Shown here: positions 24,801 through 36,800 of the stretch, in pieces | Layout: each line of letters opens with the position of its first letter | How positions within the stretch are numbered: position 1 is the first letter of the stretch | DNA from: Beaufortia kweichowensis | Taxonomy: Eukaryota; Chordata; Actinopteri; Cypriniformes; Gastromyzontidae | Reading direction: 5' to 3' | Length of the DNA: 64,000 nucleotides | NCBI GenBank assembly: GCA_019155185.1 | Contig: CM032813.1 | Location: 11,620,645-11,684,644, forward strand | Notes under the pieces: model-generated | What the model was told of the DNA's origin: nothing | The model's input: the letters and a program-made list of their open reading frames with translations, nothing else | The model's database searches: none | Position numbers and translations under genes: made by a program

Positions 24801-27800
24801 AATGAGATTGCAAATAATTAATGTTTAGAAGTTCAGCAATCTGCAGGATCTTATGATCAAATATTTTCCTTGATATTTTCCTATCAAGATATCTTGGTCT
24901 TGATCACCTCAAAGATCTTAATTTTATATATCAGACAGAAATAAAACATTCTTACAACACATGCACATGCCTTCATACCTTTTCTTTTGTTGGATGGCCA
25001 GGTGTCCGCAGGTCTCATATCCTCATAATCTGTCCAGTCAAACAATGTCATGTCCAGAGTGGGCATTACCTCCCCCTGAGACTTCCCTCGGCCTGCCTTC
25101 TGAACAAGACAAATCATTCATATTTACATATTAAACAGGGCAAGCTGCTTGACATCACTGTATAGTGGGGTGCTAATTTCAAATCGTTGATGTGGAAACT
25201 TTTCATTGATTTACATAACAGCCACAGTTAAATACTAAATGTTAATTGTTTTTCTCCCAAAAATTTTACAATGATTAATGAACAGTTATTGCATTATTGT
25301 TTATAAAATTACACATCCAATGGTTTGACAATGTTAAATGGCATTTTTTTATTATTATATGTAATCTCTTTGGCAGTATTCAGCACTCCGCCCACTTCTG
25401 TGATTGGCAGCTACACTCTACTATATGATCATAGAGTAGTAAACGGTATTTCATTAATTTATTCGTGTCACATTCACCCAAACAATCACATGATTCCAAC
25501 GAATGAATTTCCTTTTTTAAGGGAACTCTACGCTGCGTCCGCGTTTGTGACGCTATGGGAACGCCTTTGCGTTAATGCATCTGAAGCACGAATGTCAAAC
25601 TGCACGTCATGGGCGGGGTGACGTCAGGAACAGGAAGTGTATAAAAGGACCCTGGGATGCTCAGCGATCAAGGAATCTGCCAAGGCAGTTGGTCGTTCGA
25701 TGGTGGCCACAGAGAGGCATCTGTGGTTGAACTTTTCTGAGATCAAGGCTGCAGACAAAGCTTTGCTCATGGACGCCCCGCTTTCTCCCGAGGGCCTGTT
25801 CGGCAACACGGTAAACACCGTAGTCGACAGGTTCCCGGGAGGCAAAACAGCAAGCGGCGGCATTCCAGCGGTTTCTCCCCGCCGTCATCCGGTCACTGAG
25901 ACTGCTGGGCGGGAGCAGTCTCAGTCGTCTGGCTCCTCGCACAAAAGGAGAGTGTTAATGAGATTGGGGCTCCGGGTGGCACTCTCAGCCCCGGCCCTCA
26001 CAGCCAAAGACGGACCTGAGGGCCGTCATTCAGGCCAAGAAGACCAGGGCAAAGAAGCTCGGAACCTGACTCCCGAGGCATCAGGCTCTCCGCGTCCAGC
26101 CCCCCCGGGGTGGGTTGGTGTGCGCCTCACCATACGGCGCCCAGCTCTTCCCGGCACCCCCGAAGAGAGGCCCTGCTGTTTCCCCGCGCTCTGCTTCGGG
26201 GCACAGTGGCCTCTGGGTGCAAAATAGTGCGCAAAGCAGCGCACCCGCTCGAGTTTATTCCTGCCAGTTCTCAGTCCAGGACCTCAAGGTTATACAAGAC
26301 CAGCCTCGAGAGGCTGGTTCCCTTAGTAGAGTATATGGCATTGTGGAAACTTCTGCCAAACATCTCTCCCTGGGTTCTGCAGATAGTAGAACACGGGTAC
26401 ACGATTCAGTTCGGGCAGAAGCCGCCGGCTTTCACCGGGGTGTTGTCCACCAAGGTGGGCCCCGAGCAAGCCGAGCAAGGTCATGGAACTTGAAGTGCAC
26501 AGACTTCTGGCAAAGGGGGCCATAGAAATAGTTCCCCCTCCAGAAAAAGAGGCTGGGTTTTACAGCCGGTACTTCATTGTTCCAAAGAAGTATGGGGGCT
26601 TGCGCCCTGTTTTAGATCTGCGTACGCTGAACCGTTCAGTAAAGAAACTGAAGTTCAAAATGCTTACACTCAAACAGATCGTGACTCAAATCAGATCCAT
26701 GGACTGGTTTGTCACAATAGACATGAAGGACGCATACTTCTCCACCCTTCCCAAACACAGGAGGTTCCTGAGGTTCGCTTTTGGGGGCATAGCGTACCAA
26801 TATCGGGTTCTTCCCTTCGGTCTAGCCCTGTCGCCCTGCACTTTCATGAAATGTGTAGATGCTGCCCTGGCACCTCTGCGTCTCAGGGGCATTCGTATAC
26901 TCAATTATCTGGACGTCTGGCTCATCTTGGCCGAGTTGAGAGATCTTGCGATCGGACATCGAGATGTCATACTCGCAGACATGAAAATGCTTGGGTGGCG
27001 GCTGAACGCCAAGAAGAGTTTTCTTTCTCCAGTACAGAAAGTTATCTATCTGGGTGTAGAGTGGGACTCGAGGGTCATGTCAGCGCGTCTCTCTGCAGCG
27101 CGCATTCACTCTATTCAGTCAGCTGTGAACGGGGTCCAGCTTCACCAACATGTCACCGTCAAGCAGTTCCAGCGAGTGGTGGGCCTCATGGCAGCCGCAG
27201 CCAGCGTCATACCTCTGGGTCTGCTGCACATGAGGCCTTTGCAATGGTGGCTGAAATCGAAAGGGAAACGCCTGTACGCCTGTAATCAAAACGCCTGTAC
27301 GCTTTTCCCCCGATCGCTCTGCTCTCGGGAGTTCTTGAGAAAGTGCGCCAGGATAGGGTACCCCTGTTACTGGTGGCACCTCTGTGGCCAACCCGAGTAT
27401 GGTTCTCGGATCTGATAGCACTCCTAAAAAATTGTGATATCACACTATCACAAAAAAGTATATTATAAAGTATAATAAAGTATATTTTTGACTATATACA
27501 GTCTAATCAACGTGTGGACATGCTAATCCCAGCAAACACAGAACATTCCCCTATTGTTAGTTTTTGGTTCTCTTTTGGTTATTTATTAGGAAACCTATAC
27601 AGTACGTTCCCTGCTTGTTATTTTTGGGTTATTATTTTGCAACCAGAAAATAACATTCCCAAAACGTTACAGGGTGGTTTTTTAAATAACTCAAATATAA
27701 CTTATACAGAACGTTCCCTAAGGTTTATCTTTTGCAACCATGTTTAATAGTAAAAAGTATGACTTTTATATCTGAAAATATTAGCTGAAAATATCACTAT

Positions 27801-30800
27801 CAAATAAAAATACAACAATTATAAATTCACACGTTTTTTTGCCTTAGTGCCGGTGTCTGACATTTTTCCATAGCTGAACCAAAAATACTTAGGGATAAGC
27901 TAAGTGATATTATAATAATTATAAATACATGAGTTTGTATTACTTCAGTATGCATGTTTGATGTGTGTTCCGCAGCAGACGCTTTCTCTGCTCAGCAAAG
28001 ACCTGCCACCTGCGTCATTTAAAAATTAACGGTCATTTTGCTTTACCTGACTGACTGACGTTAGGTAGCGGTTTATTTATTTTCTTTCTTACTAATTTAC
28101 AGATAACTGTTTTTTCGTTATTTTCATTTGATTTGACACGTGTAAATGAACAGATGTTTGTGGGTGTAACCAAGAAGCTTTAGACTGTTTTAAAAAGGGA
28201 GAGCTAGCCCTCAAAACTCTGCGGTAAGACAAAATAGCATATATGTTAGCCTTACTTGCGAGCATGTTTATTCTTCTGTCAATAAATATATGTTTTAAAT
28301 TGTCTACATTGTGTTAAAATAATTTGTTATTTATATCATTTATTTAAATAAATCTAAATGTCTGATGCTGAGGTATAGTGCAGTTTTATTAGACTGTAAA
28401 CTGTGTTAGGATGTTTAAATCGAAAATTACTCCAGTAATGAAAAAAATCATTATTAATAGAAGAATTAGATCGAATATATTTAATTCAAATTCTTTATAT
28501 TTTGTGGTATGATGTGTCTGACTTATGTATGGATAAAAACACAACAGGAAATATACTTATTATTGATGTGCACTGGTGCCAAATGATCCGGAAAAAAAGA
28601 AGTTAGGGGAACTTTCCCGTAACATTAGCCTTAGCCTTTGCATGACCACGTCTGAAGCACATGTATCGAATGTATCACATGTCAAATGACAGGCTGCGAC
28701 GTCACAGGTGGGATGACGTCAGGACCAGGAAGTATAAAGCACCCCGGAACGATCGCATTTCTAGCTTTTGTGCCTTCAGCTACGCGTGTGTGTGTTGTCA
28801 TGCCTTGAGAAAGATAATATGGAACAGTTTAAGCCGTGTGTGCCTCCCTGTCCTCGTTACATCACGGGCAGGGACACACATGATCTTTGCGTTGTGTGTT
28901 TGGGAGCGGGGCACGCTCAGCACTCGAGGGTGCTGGCTGTGTGCATTGCGAGGCATTGCCGCTTTGCACGCTCCGCTCCCGGGTGGCATGCTTTGCGAAG
29001 CGTGGCCACCCACTCTCGTGGGGGTCGCAAGTGGACCTTGCCATGGGGTTGGAGACGGGCAGCGCCCTATTTCCGCCCCTTTCGGCATCGTCCTTGCTTC
29101 CTGTCCCGGAGCGAGAGTCCATTGTTAGAGTTGCCTTCCTCTGAGGAGGTAGACATACTCAGCGTGGACGCGGGGGAAAGCAAGGAGGCACCCTCGGTTT
29201 CCCCCATGTACGAGGAGCTGGTGGAGGTGGTGACGCGGGCAGTCGCGCAGGCTAGACGAGCACTATCTCCAAAACAGCCACCTTCACGACGGGGCTTTCC
29301 TTGTGTTCCGGACCTCCACAGTGAGCTGTCAAGGTCCTGGAACCACCCTGGAACCCTGGCATGGGGTGCAGGCCTTAGCCTCAGTGTGCCACGGAGGAAG
29401 CGTGTGACCAGCGGGTCCCGACCCACAGACTGGTCATACTCGGCTCATGTCCGTTCCCCCCGTACTGTTGAGTACTCTAACATCAAGGGGGCGGCCGAGC
29501 AAGGGTATGGGGGTGGAACAGACGCTGGGGAGCTATCTGCTCCCCGCTGCTGCATCGTCCCTGAAGGCATCGACTTTACCCACCAAGCCCTGTACGGTGA
29601 CATCAGCTTTGGTGTGTAAAGTGTATGCCGTAGCGGGTAAGGCTGGAGCATGTTTTCACACCATCTCCATGCTCCAGGCGTACCAGACTGATCTGCTGCG
29701 GGATCTAGATGAGGGCGCGGGAGTCGATGCGGACTCCGTCAAGGAGCCTTGTTGACAAGGCCTTGTTGTTGGACACCCCGCTTTCTCCCGAAGGCCTCTT
29801 CAGCGCGGTCAATACTGTCGTCGAGAGGTTTAGGGAGACTAAACAGCAAGCGAGATTCCAGAGATTCCTCCCGTGTCGTCACCAGGTCACTGAGGCTGCT
29901 GGGCGGGAGCAGCCTCAGACATCCGTCTCCTCGTACCGGTGCCCCCAAAAGGAGAGTATTAGCTTGGGTGCTCCACCACGGCGCGAGTGGGGCGCTGGGC
30001 GGCAAGAAAAGTATGCTTTCTCCAGTTCAGAGAACTACTTATCTCAGTGTAAAATGGGACTCGTGGGTCATGGGAGCAAGGCTGTCATCAGCTCGCATAG
30101 CATCCATTTTGTCGTCCGTGAATGGGATCCAGCTTCATCACCGTATTTCGTTGAAACAATTTCAGCGTCTGCTGGGGCTCATGGCAGCTGCAGCCAACGT
30201 GATACCTCTTGGCCTGCTGCACATGAGAACTCTACAGCGGTGGCTCAAGTCGAAAAGATTTTCTCCGGGGTATGGAAGGCCAATCAACTGATGTTGCACA
30301 TAAACTCTCTAGAGCTTATGGCGGTGTGGCTGGCTCTGAGGCAGTTCCTTCCACACCTCGAACGCAGGCATGTGTTGGTCCGCATGGACAACACATCTGT
30401 GGTGGCTTACATAAACCATCAGGGGGGTCTGCGGTCGTGCCCTTTATACCTCTATACACCGACCCCGAGGTGGTGAAGTCGAATTGATCTGGGAGATTTT
30501 CTACCCAGCAGAGGTGGACCTGTTTGCATCTCAAGAGACTACGCACTGTCCACTATGGTTCTCCCTCATACCACCAGCCCCATTAGGGCTGGATGCTCTC
30601 GTACAGCCGTGGCTCGAGGCTACGCCTGTACGCTTTTCCCCTGATCGCTCTGCTCCCGGGAGTTCTGGAGAGAGTGCGCGAGGACGGGGTACGCCTGTTA
30701 CTGGTAGCACCGCATTGGCCGGCCCGAGTTTAGTTCTCGGACCTAATAGCACTCCTAGACGGCACCCCTGTTGAGTTGCCAGTCAGGAAGGACTTCTATC

Positions 30801-33800
30801 TCAGGCGCAGGGCACAATCTTTCACCCTTGCCCAGAGATGGGTCTGGCCTCTGAGGGGGCCCGACTCATAGAAGCAGGTCTCTCCAACCAAGGTTGTGGA
30901 GATCATTCTTAGCTCCAGAGCTCCTACCACGAGGAATCTGTATGCACTGAAGTGGAAAGTGTTAACTTCATGGTGCAGAGGTTGGATGTGGGATCCAGTT
31001 AACTGTCCTGTTAGCACAGTACTTGAGTTCCTGCAAGAACTCAAGAGTTCCTTGAGTTCCTGCTGATGCCCTAGACTCTAAAAGTTTAAGTGGCAGCCAT
31101 TTCTGCTTACCACGCCCCTCTCAATGACCAGTCTGTGGGTCGGGACCCGCTGGTCACATGCCAGGGTTCCAGCTTGGGACCTGGCGGTGGTACTGGAAGG
31201 CTTATCTAAGGCTCCATTTGAGCCCATTGAGGCTGTAACGGCCAAACTTCTCACCATTAAGACAGTTTTCTTATTGCCGATTTCTTCACTGAAGAGAGTT
31301 GGGGATCTCCAAGCTCTGTCAGTCTCTCCTTCCTGCCTAGAATTTGCCCCAGGCATGGCTAAAGCCTTTCTGTATCCAAGACAGGGCTACGTGCCCAAGG
31401 TATCCACCAATGTGCTGAGGCCCATTGTGTTGTAGGCCTTCTGTCCTCCCCCTTTCCGGAATCCGGACCAGGAGAGGTTGAACTTGGTGTGTCCAGTGCG
31501 AGCTGGATGCCTATGTTCACAGAGTTGCTTCCTGGAGGAAGTCAGAGCTGGATGCCTATGTTCACAGAGTTGCTTCCTGGAGGAAGTCAGAGCAGCTGTT
31601 TGTGTGCTTTGGCCCGGCCAGCAAGGGTGACCTTGCTCACCGGTGACCAAGAAAACCGTAAGCACTATCTCACTAGCATATATAGCCTCTGGACAGCCAT
31701 CTCCACTGGCTGTCAAAGCTCATTCTACTAGGGGTACTAGGGGCCTCTTTACAGGATGTGTGTAATGCGGCAGGTTGGTCCTCACCGCTCACATTCGTGA
31801 GGTTTTATGGTTCTCATGTCCTTTGCCATAGCTGTGCTCTACGGACTCACACTATCAGGCATTTGCTCATATGGCGGCATTGGGATCTCGTTCCCACAGC
31901 ATCGCAATGCTGACGCTGCGCGAGTTCCCTTGAAAGGGAACATCTCAGGTTACGTATGTTAGTTTTTGGTTATTCAGGAAAGTTTTCTTTACGGAAATAG
32001 AACATTAGTTTTTGGTTCCAATAACTAACCTAATAATAACGTTCTGGGAACCAAAAAATAACGTTACGGGAACGTTTTGGGACCAGAAATCTTTAGCTTT
32101 TCTCTGCTAGAACTCTCTGAAATTCAATCCGTTAGAGTCCCACATATAAAATGAGTCCATGCAACATTATTTAAATAACGCGATACATTTGTTCTTTCAC
32201 AATGTTACGTTGTTGTTTTGTTGCGAATGCCCCTGTCAGCTAAAGACTAATGCTAGCAGCTGTAGTTCAGTCCCGTCTTTCTGTCGTGTCCACATTCACT
32301 ATTATCAGTGTGCCTTTATCAGTGTGCCTGCAGTATGCAGGTATTTATTAACGTGTATTACCATGATGAAAACTTATTGTTTGTCGCAGAATACAGTCTG
32401 AATGTTCTCTGTATCGCCCATCACTGTGTGAATGCTGCAGCCATTTATACTGATGCTAAGCTATTGCTAGATAAAGCTATTGGCCATCAGAACGAGTGAT
32501 TAACGAGTGCAAAAGTATTTACGTAAATACTTTTGCATGTAAAACCCTTGGTATCTACTTTGTAAAGAGTTGTTTGGGTTCTTTCATTCTTATATGATTT
32601 TATTACAACATTGCAACTATATCTGCAATGCTATTGTTTCACGTGCGTTTCCCAAACATGCAGATAACACAGTCGCACACAGCTGTGCTTTACTTAAAAG
32701 ACGCTGTCCATTTGGAAAGTGCTGAAATATAGCCTTATATGGAATAGTATCCTGAATGTTTCTCCTAATAATCGTCATCTGATGTGTCTATATAAATCAT
32801 ATCTAATGTGTCGTCACAAGTCCACATAAAGTGCCTACCTACAAACTAAGACACTGACAAAATGGCTGAACAAAAAGAAAAGATACCTTTAAAAAGATTA
32901 AATAAATGTCCTTCTAGAGAAGGTGGAGCGGAATAAAGTTTTCAGTAAAGTTATTGTCTATACTTGGCTGTTTCGAATGGCATTAGTGGTGGTATTGACA
33001 TCCATGGAAAACAAAGGGTAACTTCATGTTTAGAGGAAATATCAGTTTCACCTGCCATCTTCCAGCACCCCCAGCACTCCTAGTTTAAGCGGTCACCAAT
33101 GCATTACTTCCACTTGCTGTGGAAACCATTAAATTTCCAGCATAAATACAGGACATCACAGAAATACAACATTATTTTTTGAATGCATCATCACATCCAA
33201 CAGGTCAGTGGTCGATGGTACCTTGAGTGATCGATGGTACCTTGATCCCGATACTTACACCTTCTGTGGATGGCCATGTATATATATGCTGCAAAGGTTA
33301 TGCAGCTGTCAACTGCCAGGTGATCTATGACATTAAGGGTTTGATCACAGACATCGTGGCAAGGTGGCCTGGAAGCAAACACGACTCCTTCATATTCACC
33401 AATTCAGGAGGCACAAAACTCACATGGACAGTGATGGCTGCTTGGAGACAGTGGTTACCCACTGAGGCCATATCTGGCTAATCCTATGAATAACAGGGAC
33501 ACAGATTTCAACGAGGCACACCATGTTGCAAGTAGTATTGTGGAACGTACAATAGACATATGGAAGATTTGCTTTTGGGCTTCTGTTTGCTTCACAAAAG
33601 TGCTGTGCAATAATATTAGTAACAGCTATGTTGCACAACATTATGGTGCAGATGAGAGGGCCATTACTTAACATGGAGGAAGATGAAGAGGTGGTGGAGG
33701 AGGCCGAAGATGGCATGGGACCACATAATGGCCAACCAAGAAATGCCCAATACATGGCTGGTTTTCATACATGTCAGCAAGTCATTGGCAGATTTTTTTA

Positions 33801-36800
33801 GTTTATCCCTATCCCAGTCTTTGAAGCATATTTCCTGCATTACTTATTTTATTCATTTTTTTAATTTCATTTAATTTAGATTAATTATTTTTCTTCTCTG
33901 CACTTTTTAATTTAATTTCATTTATAAATTCATTTAAACAAAAAACGAGTAATAAAGTGTACAATAAAGTACAATAAAAAAAACTTATATTATAATAACA
34001 TTGCACTTGAATAAACTTAAAGGTGTAATCTGCCGATTGTCCTGCAGGTGACCTCATAACGCTGTCTTCTTACGATGCACTTAGGTCTTTACGATTACTC
34101 CTGAGCACTTGTAAATCTACGATGACTTTGAAGTGCTACTTAAGTTACGATGCTTTTGGGAAACGCAGACCTGGACACTATTGAATAATCACTGTGTAAA
34201 TCATACATGCATACGATATGTACATAAAATCATACATATTCATGTGCAACGCCAGGCCAGCAGAGGGAGCCCTCACCCGTGACTGTGCTCCGCTCCCTCT
34301 GCTTCCTCTACACTCATTTCCTGTTTTGGTTTGTTTGGTTACCAGAGACAATGGCTGCGTCCGAAATCGCGTACTGTGACAGTATGTACTGAATTAGAAG
34401 TAGAGCCTACTTATCAACCGTCAAACCAGTACGTTCCAGTAAGTATGAATGAAATTCGATGAATGAAATTCGGACGTACTACGTCTGCCATTTTATGCAT
34501 CACGTGACATACATTCCTCACAGCAGCCCGAACATTTAAAGAGCCCGCCACACTGCGCTGATACCTGCGATGTTTTCCACCAATCTTGCCGTTTCCACCG
34601 GCGTTTTCCACAGGCACGCTAAATCGCTTCAAAATTAAACATATTTTATAGCCAATTTACAAACATGTCCCATCGATTTACGTTGTTTAAAAGTTTAATA
34701 AACGAGTTATTTGGACGATGTTAAACAAACGCAACAAAAGCACAAGCACAACGTTTTTCCTGAGGTACTAGTACTTAAAAATAGCCGCTTTCCGCCATTT
34801 TCTAAAATAACGCAGCCTCCGTCTTCTTCTCTGCTGGCTGACTCAGCTCCCGGGGCTCATGGGATAGAAAAGTGTCCATCGAATGAACACTTCAAAATCT
34901 AGCCGGAAGTAGTAGACCATCCGGGAAAAACTACTATTTTTCGAATACTATGAATTCGGACATACTACTCGCCTCGCATACTGATTTTTGTCTACTATAT
35001 AGTATGGTAGTACGCGATTTCGGACGCAGCCACTGCTTGGACTCATTGCGAAGTATTGCCAGTTTACCTGCCTTACCAAGCGTTTATCCTGTTGTTTCTG
35101 CCTACTTATTTTATACTGCCTCTCGATTACTTGGATTACCCCTCTGTTTTGTTTGCCTGATCAGACCCTCTGCCTGCACATGTTTGTCTTTTGTTACTGC
35201 CCTTAATAAACTCCCGCACATGGATTTAAATTCGACCTCGGTGTCCTCATTACAGAATACTTTGCCACAAATGAATCCAGCAGAAGTTTCTAACCTACAA
35301 GCAGTATTCGCCTACCAAAGCGAGATGTTAAAGGGCTACCAGGAACAACTCACCAAACTTTAATCAGTCAACGCATTAAGCATCTAACGCATTATATCCA
35401 AACCCTTCCTCCACTTACGCCGAAGACGATAAGCTTTGCCCTTTCTGATAAGTTTAACGGTGCCGCTGAACAATGTAAAGGTTTTATTCATCAGGTCAGA
35501 CTTACTTTGATCATCAAGGGGAAAATTTGAATCAGAGGAAAAGAAATGTGCGTTTCTAAAGAATATATTTCTAAAGAATATATTTAGATCATTGTTTGAA
35601 TAATCCTTTATGTTAGTAATATGCAGTGGTGAATTGTGCACAATAAGACCAGGGACATTGTTTTTTTTAATGTAAAACACATGTAAATAGACTCTGTGGT
35701 CACACCAATTTTTAAATGATTCTTGGTGTATAATTGAATAATTGAAATGTTTTTAATAATAATAATAATAATCTATGCAGTTATTTGTTTCTAAAAATGA
35801 TTCACAGAAGAAGAAGGATTAAAGAATTTTTGTGTGTCAAATATCTATACAATTACAGTTCACAGTGATGTCAAGCTTCAAAAAGACTCAAAACGCTACA
35901 AAAATACCTTGACTTTTGTGCTATATTTGTCACGAATCACAGTACACCGCCTTCAGCATTGGGTTCCCACGCTCCTGTCACCCGTTCACATTCACCGGAC
36001 TTTTGAACTTCTTTTCCCAGAACCCTTTGCACTTCACCCGCCATCTTGTTGTAATCATCCGCACCTGTCACCTTTGATTTGGACTATTATTTAAACCCTG
36101 TGTTTGTTGCATTTTCCTTGACTGGTATTAATGTTATGCTATGTTTTGTCGCACTCTAATTTTCGTTTGTTTACAACGGATTTTACCTGTTTGTGTTTCA
36201 TCGGTGGATTTATCTGTTTGAAGTACATACCTGGATATTACCTGTTTGATTATCTGCATTGATGCTATCTGCTTGATGTGCTTACCTGGATATTACCTGC
36301 TCGGATTATCACGTTGGATTTATCTGCTTGACGCGTTTACCTGGATAATACCTGCCTTTTTTACCACGTTGGATTTCTCTGTTTGGATATTACCTTGTCT
36401 ATTTTATGTACCTGTTACCTGGCGTGGAAGATCGCCAGTTTTTGGTTTGCTTGCGCTGGTCAATGACCAGCGAGTGTGAGTTATATAAACTTGACTTTGT
36501 TAATTCTATTCTGCCTGACTCTGTCTCTTGCTTATCCACCGTAACAATATTACTGAATCTTCTGAAACAATTTGACAGTTTGTAACGATAGAAATACTAT
36601 AGCAACAAATACAAATATAGGTTATTACTTACTGACAACTTATGATTTTTTTTTGTTCTTTTTGGACTTTAACAGATTTTGGACTTGGACACCTGCATCA
36701 AGATCACTAAAAAATTATTTTAAATAGTCTTTGCTTTGAAGATCCCGGTAAAGCCCTGCGTATTGACGCTGGATCGTACTTGTGGTAACTTTTTTTTCTA

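Larger units (their letters stand above)
25505..27428 (+). mobile_element. DIRS-type retrotransposon copy A, 3' truncated
   Basis: It begins with a DIRS-like terminal segment (AAGGGAACTCTACGCTGCG...GACGCTATGGGAACGCC) shared with 58030-58120. It carries a gag part and an RT, and stops abruptly near 27428 where copy B continues into RNase H and recombinase. DIRS elements use a tyrosine recombinase instead of an integrase and leave no target duplication, so the truncated right side cannot be closed by a TSD. Confidence 0.8.
28640..31952 (+). mobile_element. DIRS-type retrotransposon copy B, RT core deleted
   Basis: It runs from a DIRS left-end segment (GTCTGAAGCAC...CAGGACCAGGAAGTATAAA) to a right end with the terminal inverted repeat (GTTCCCTTGAAAGGGAACATC, then CTCAGGTTACGTATG). 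Order seen: gag-like, RT C-terminal part, RNase H, tyrosine recombinase. The RT catalytic blocks present in copy A are absent; gag passes directly into the post-active-site region near 29990. Confidence 0.85.

Noticed and set aside
26110..26525. Two long overlapping plus frames between DIRS gag and RT
   Set aside because: They are shifted readings of decayed DIRS sequence; the intended product is the gag-RT region.
34950..35363. 137-codon open frame
   Set aside because: It runs through a MITE end, an LTR and the gag start; only the last about 30 codons are meaningful.
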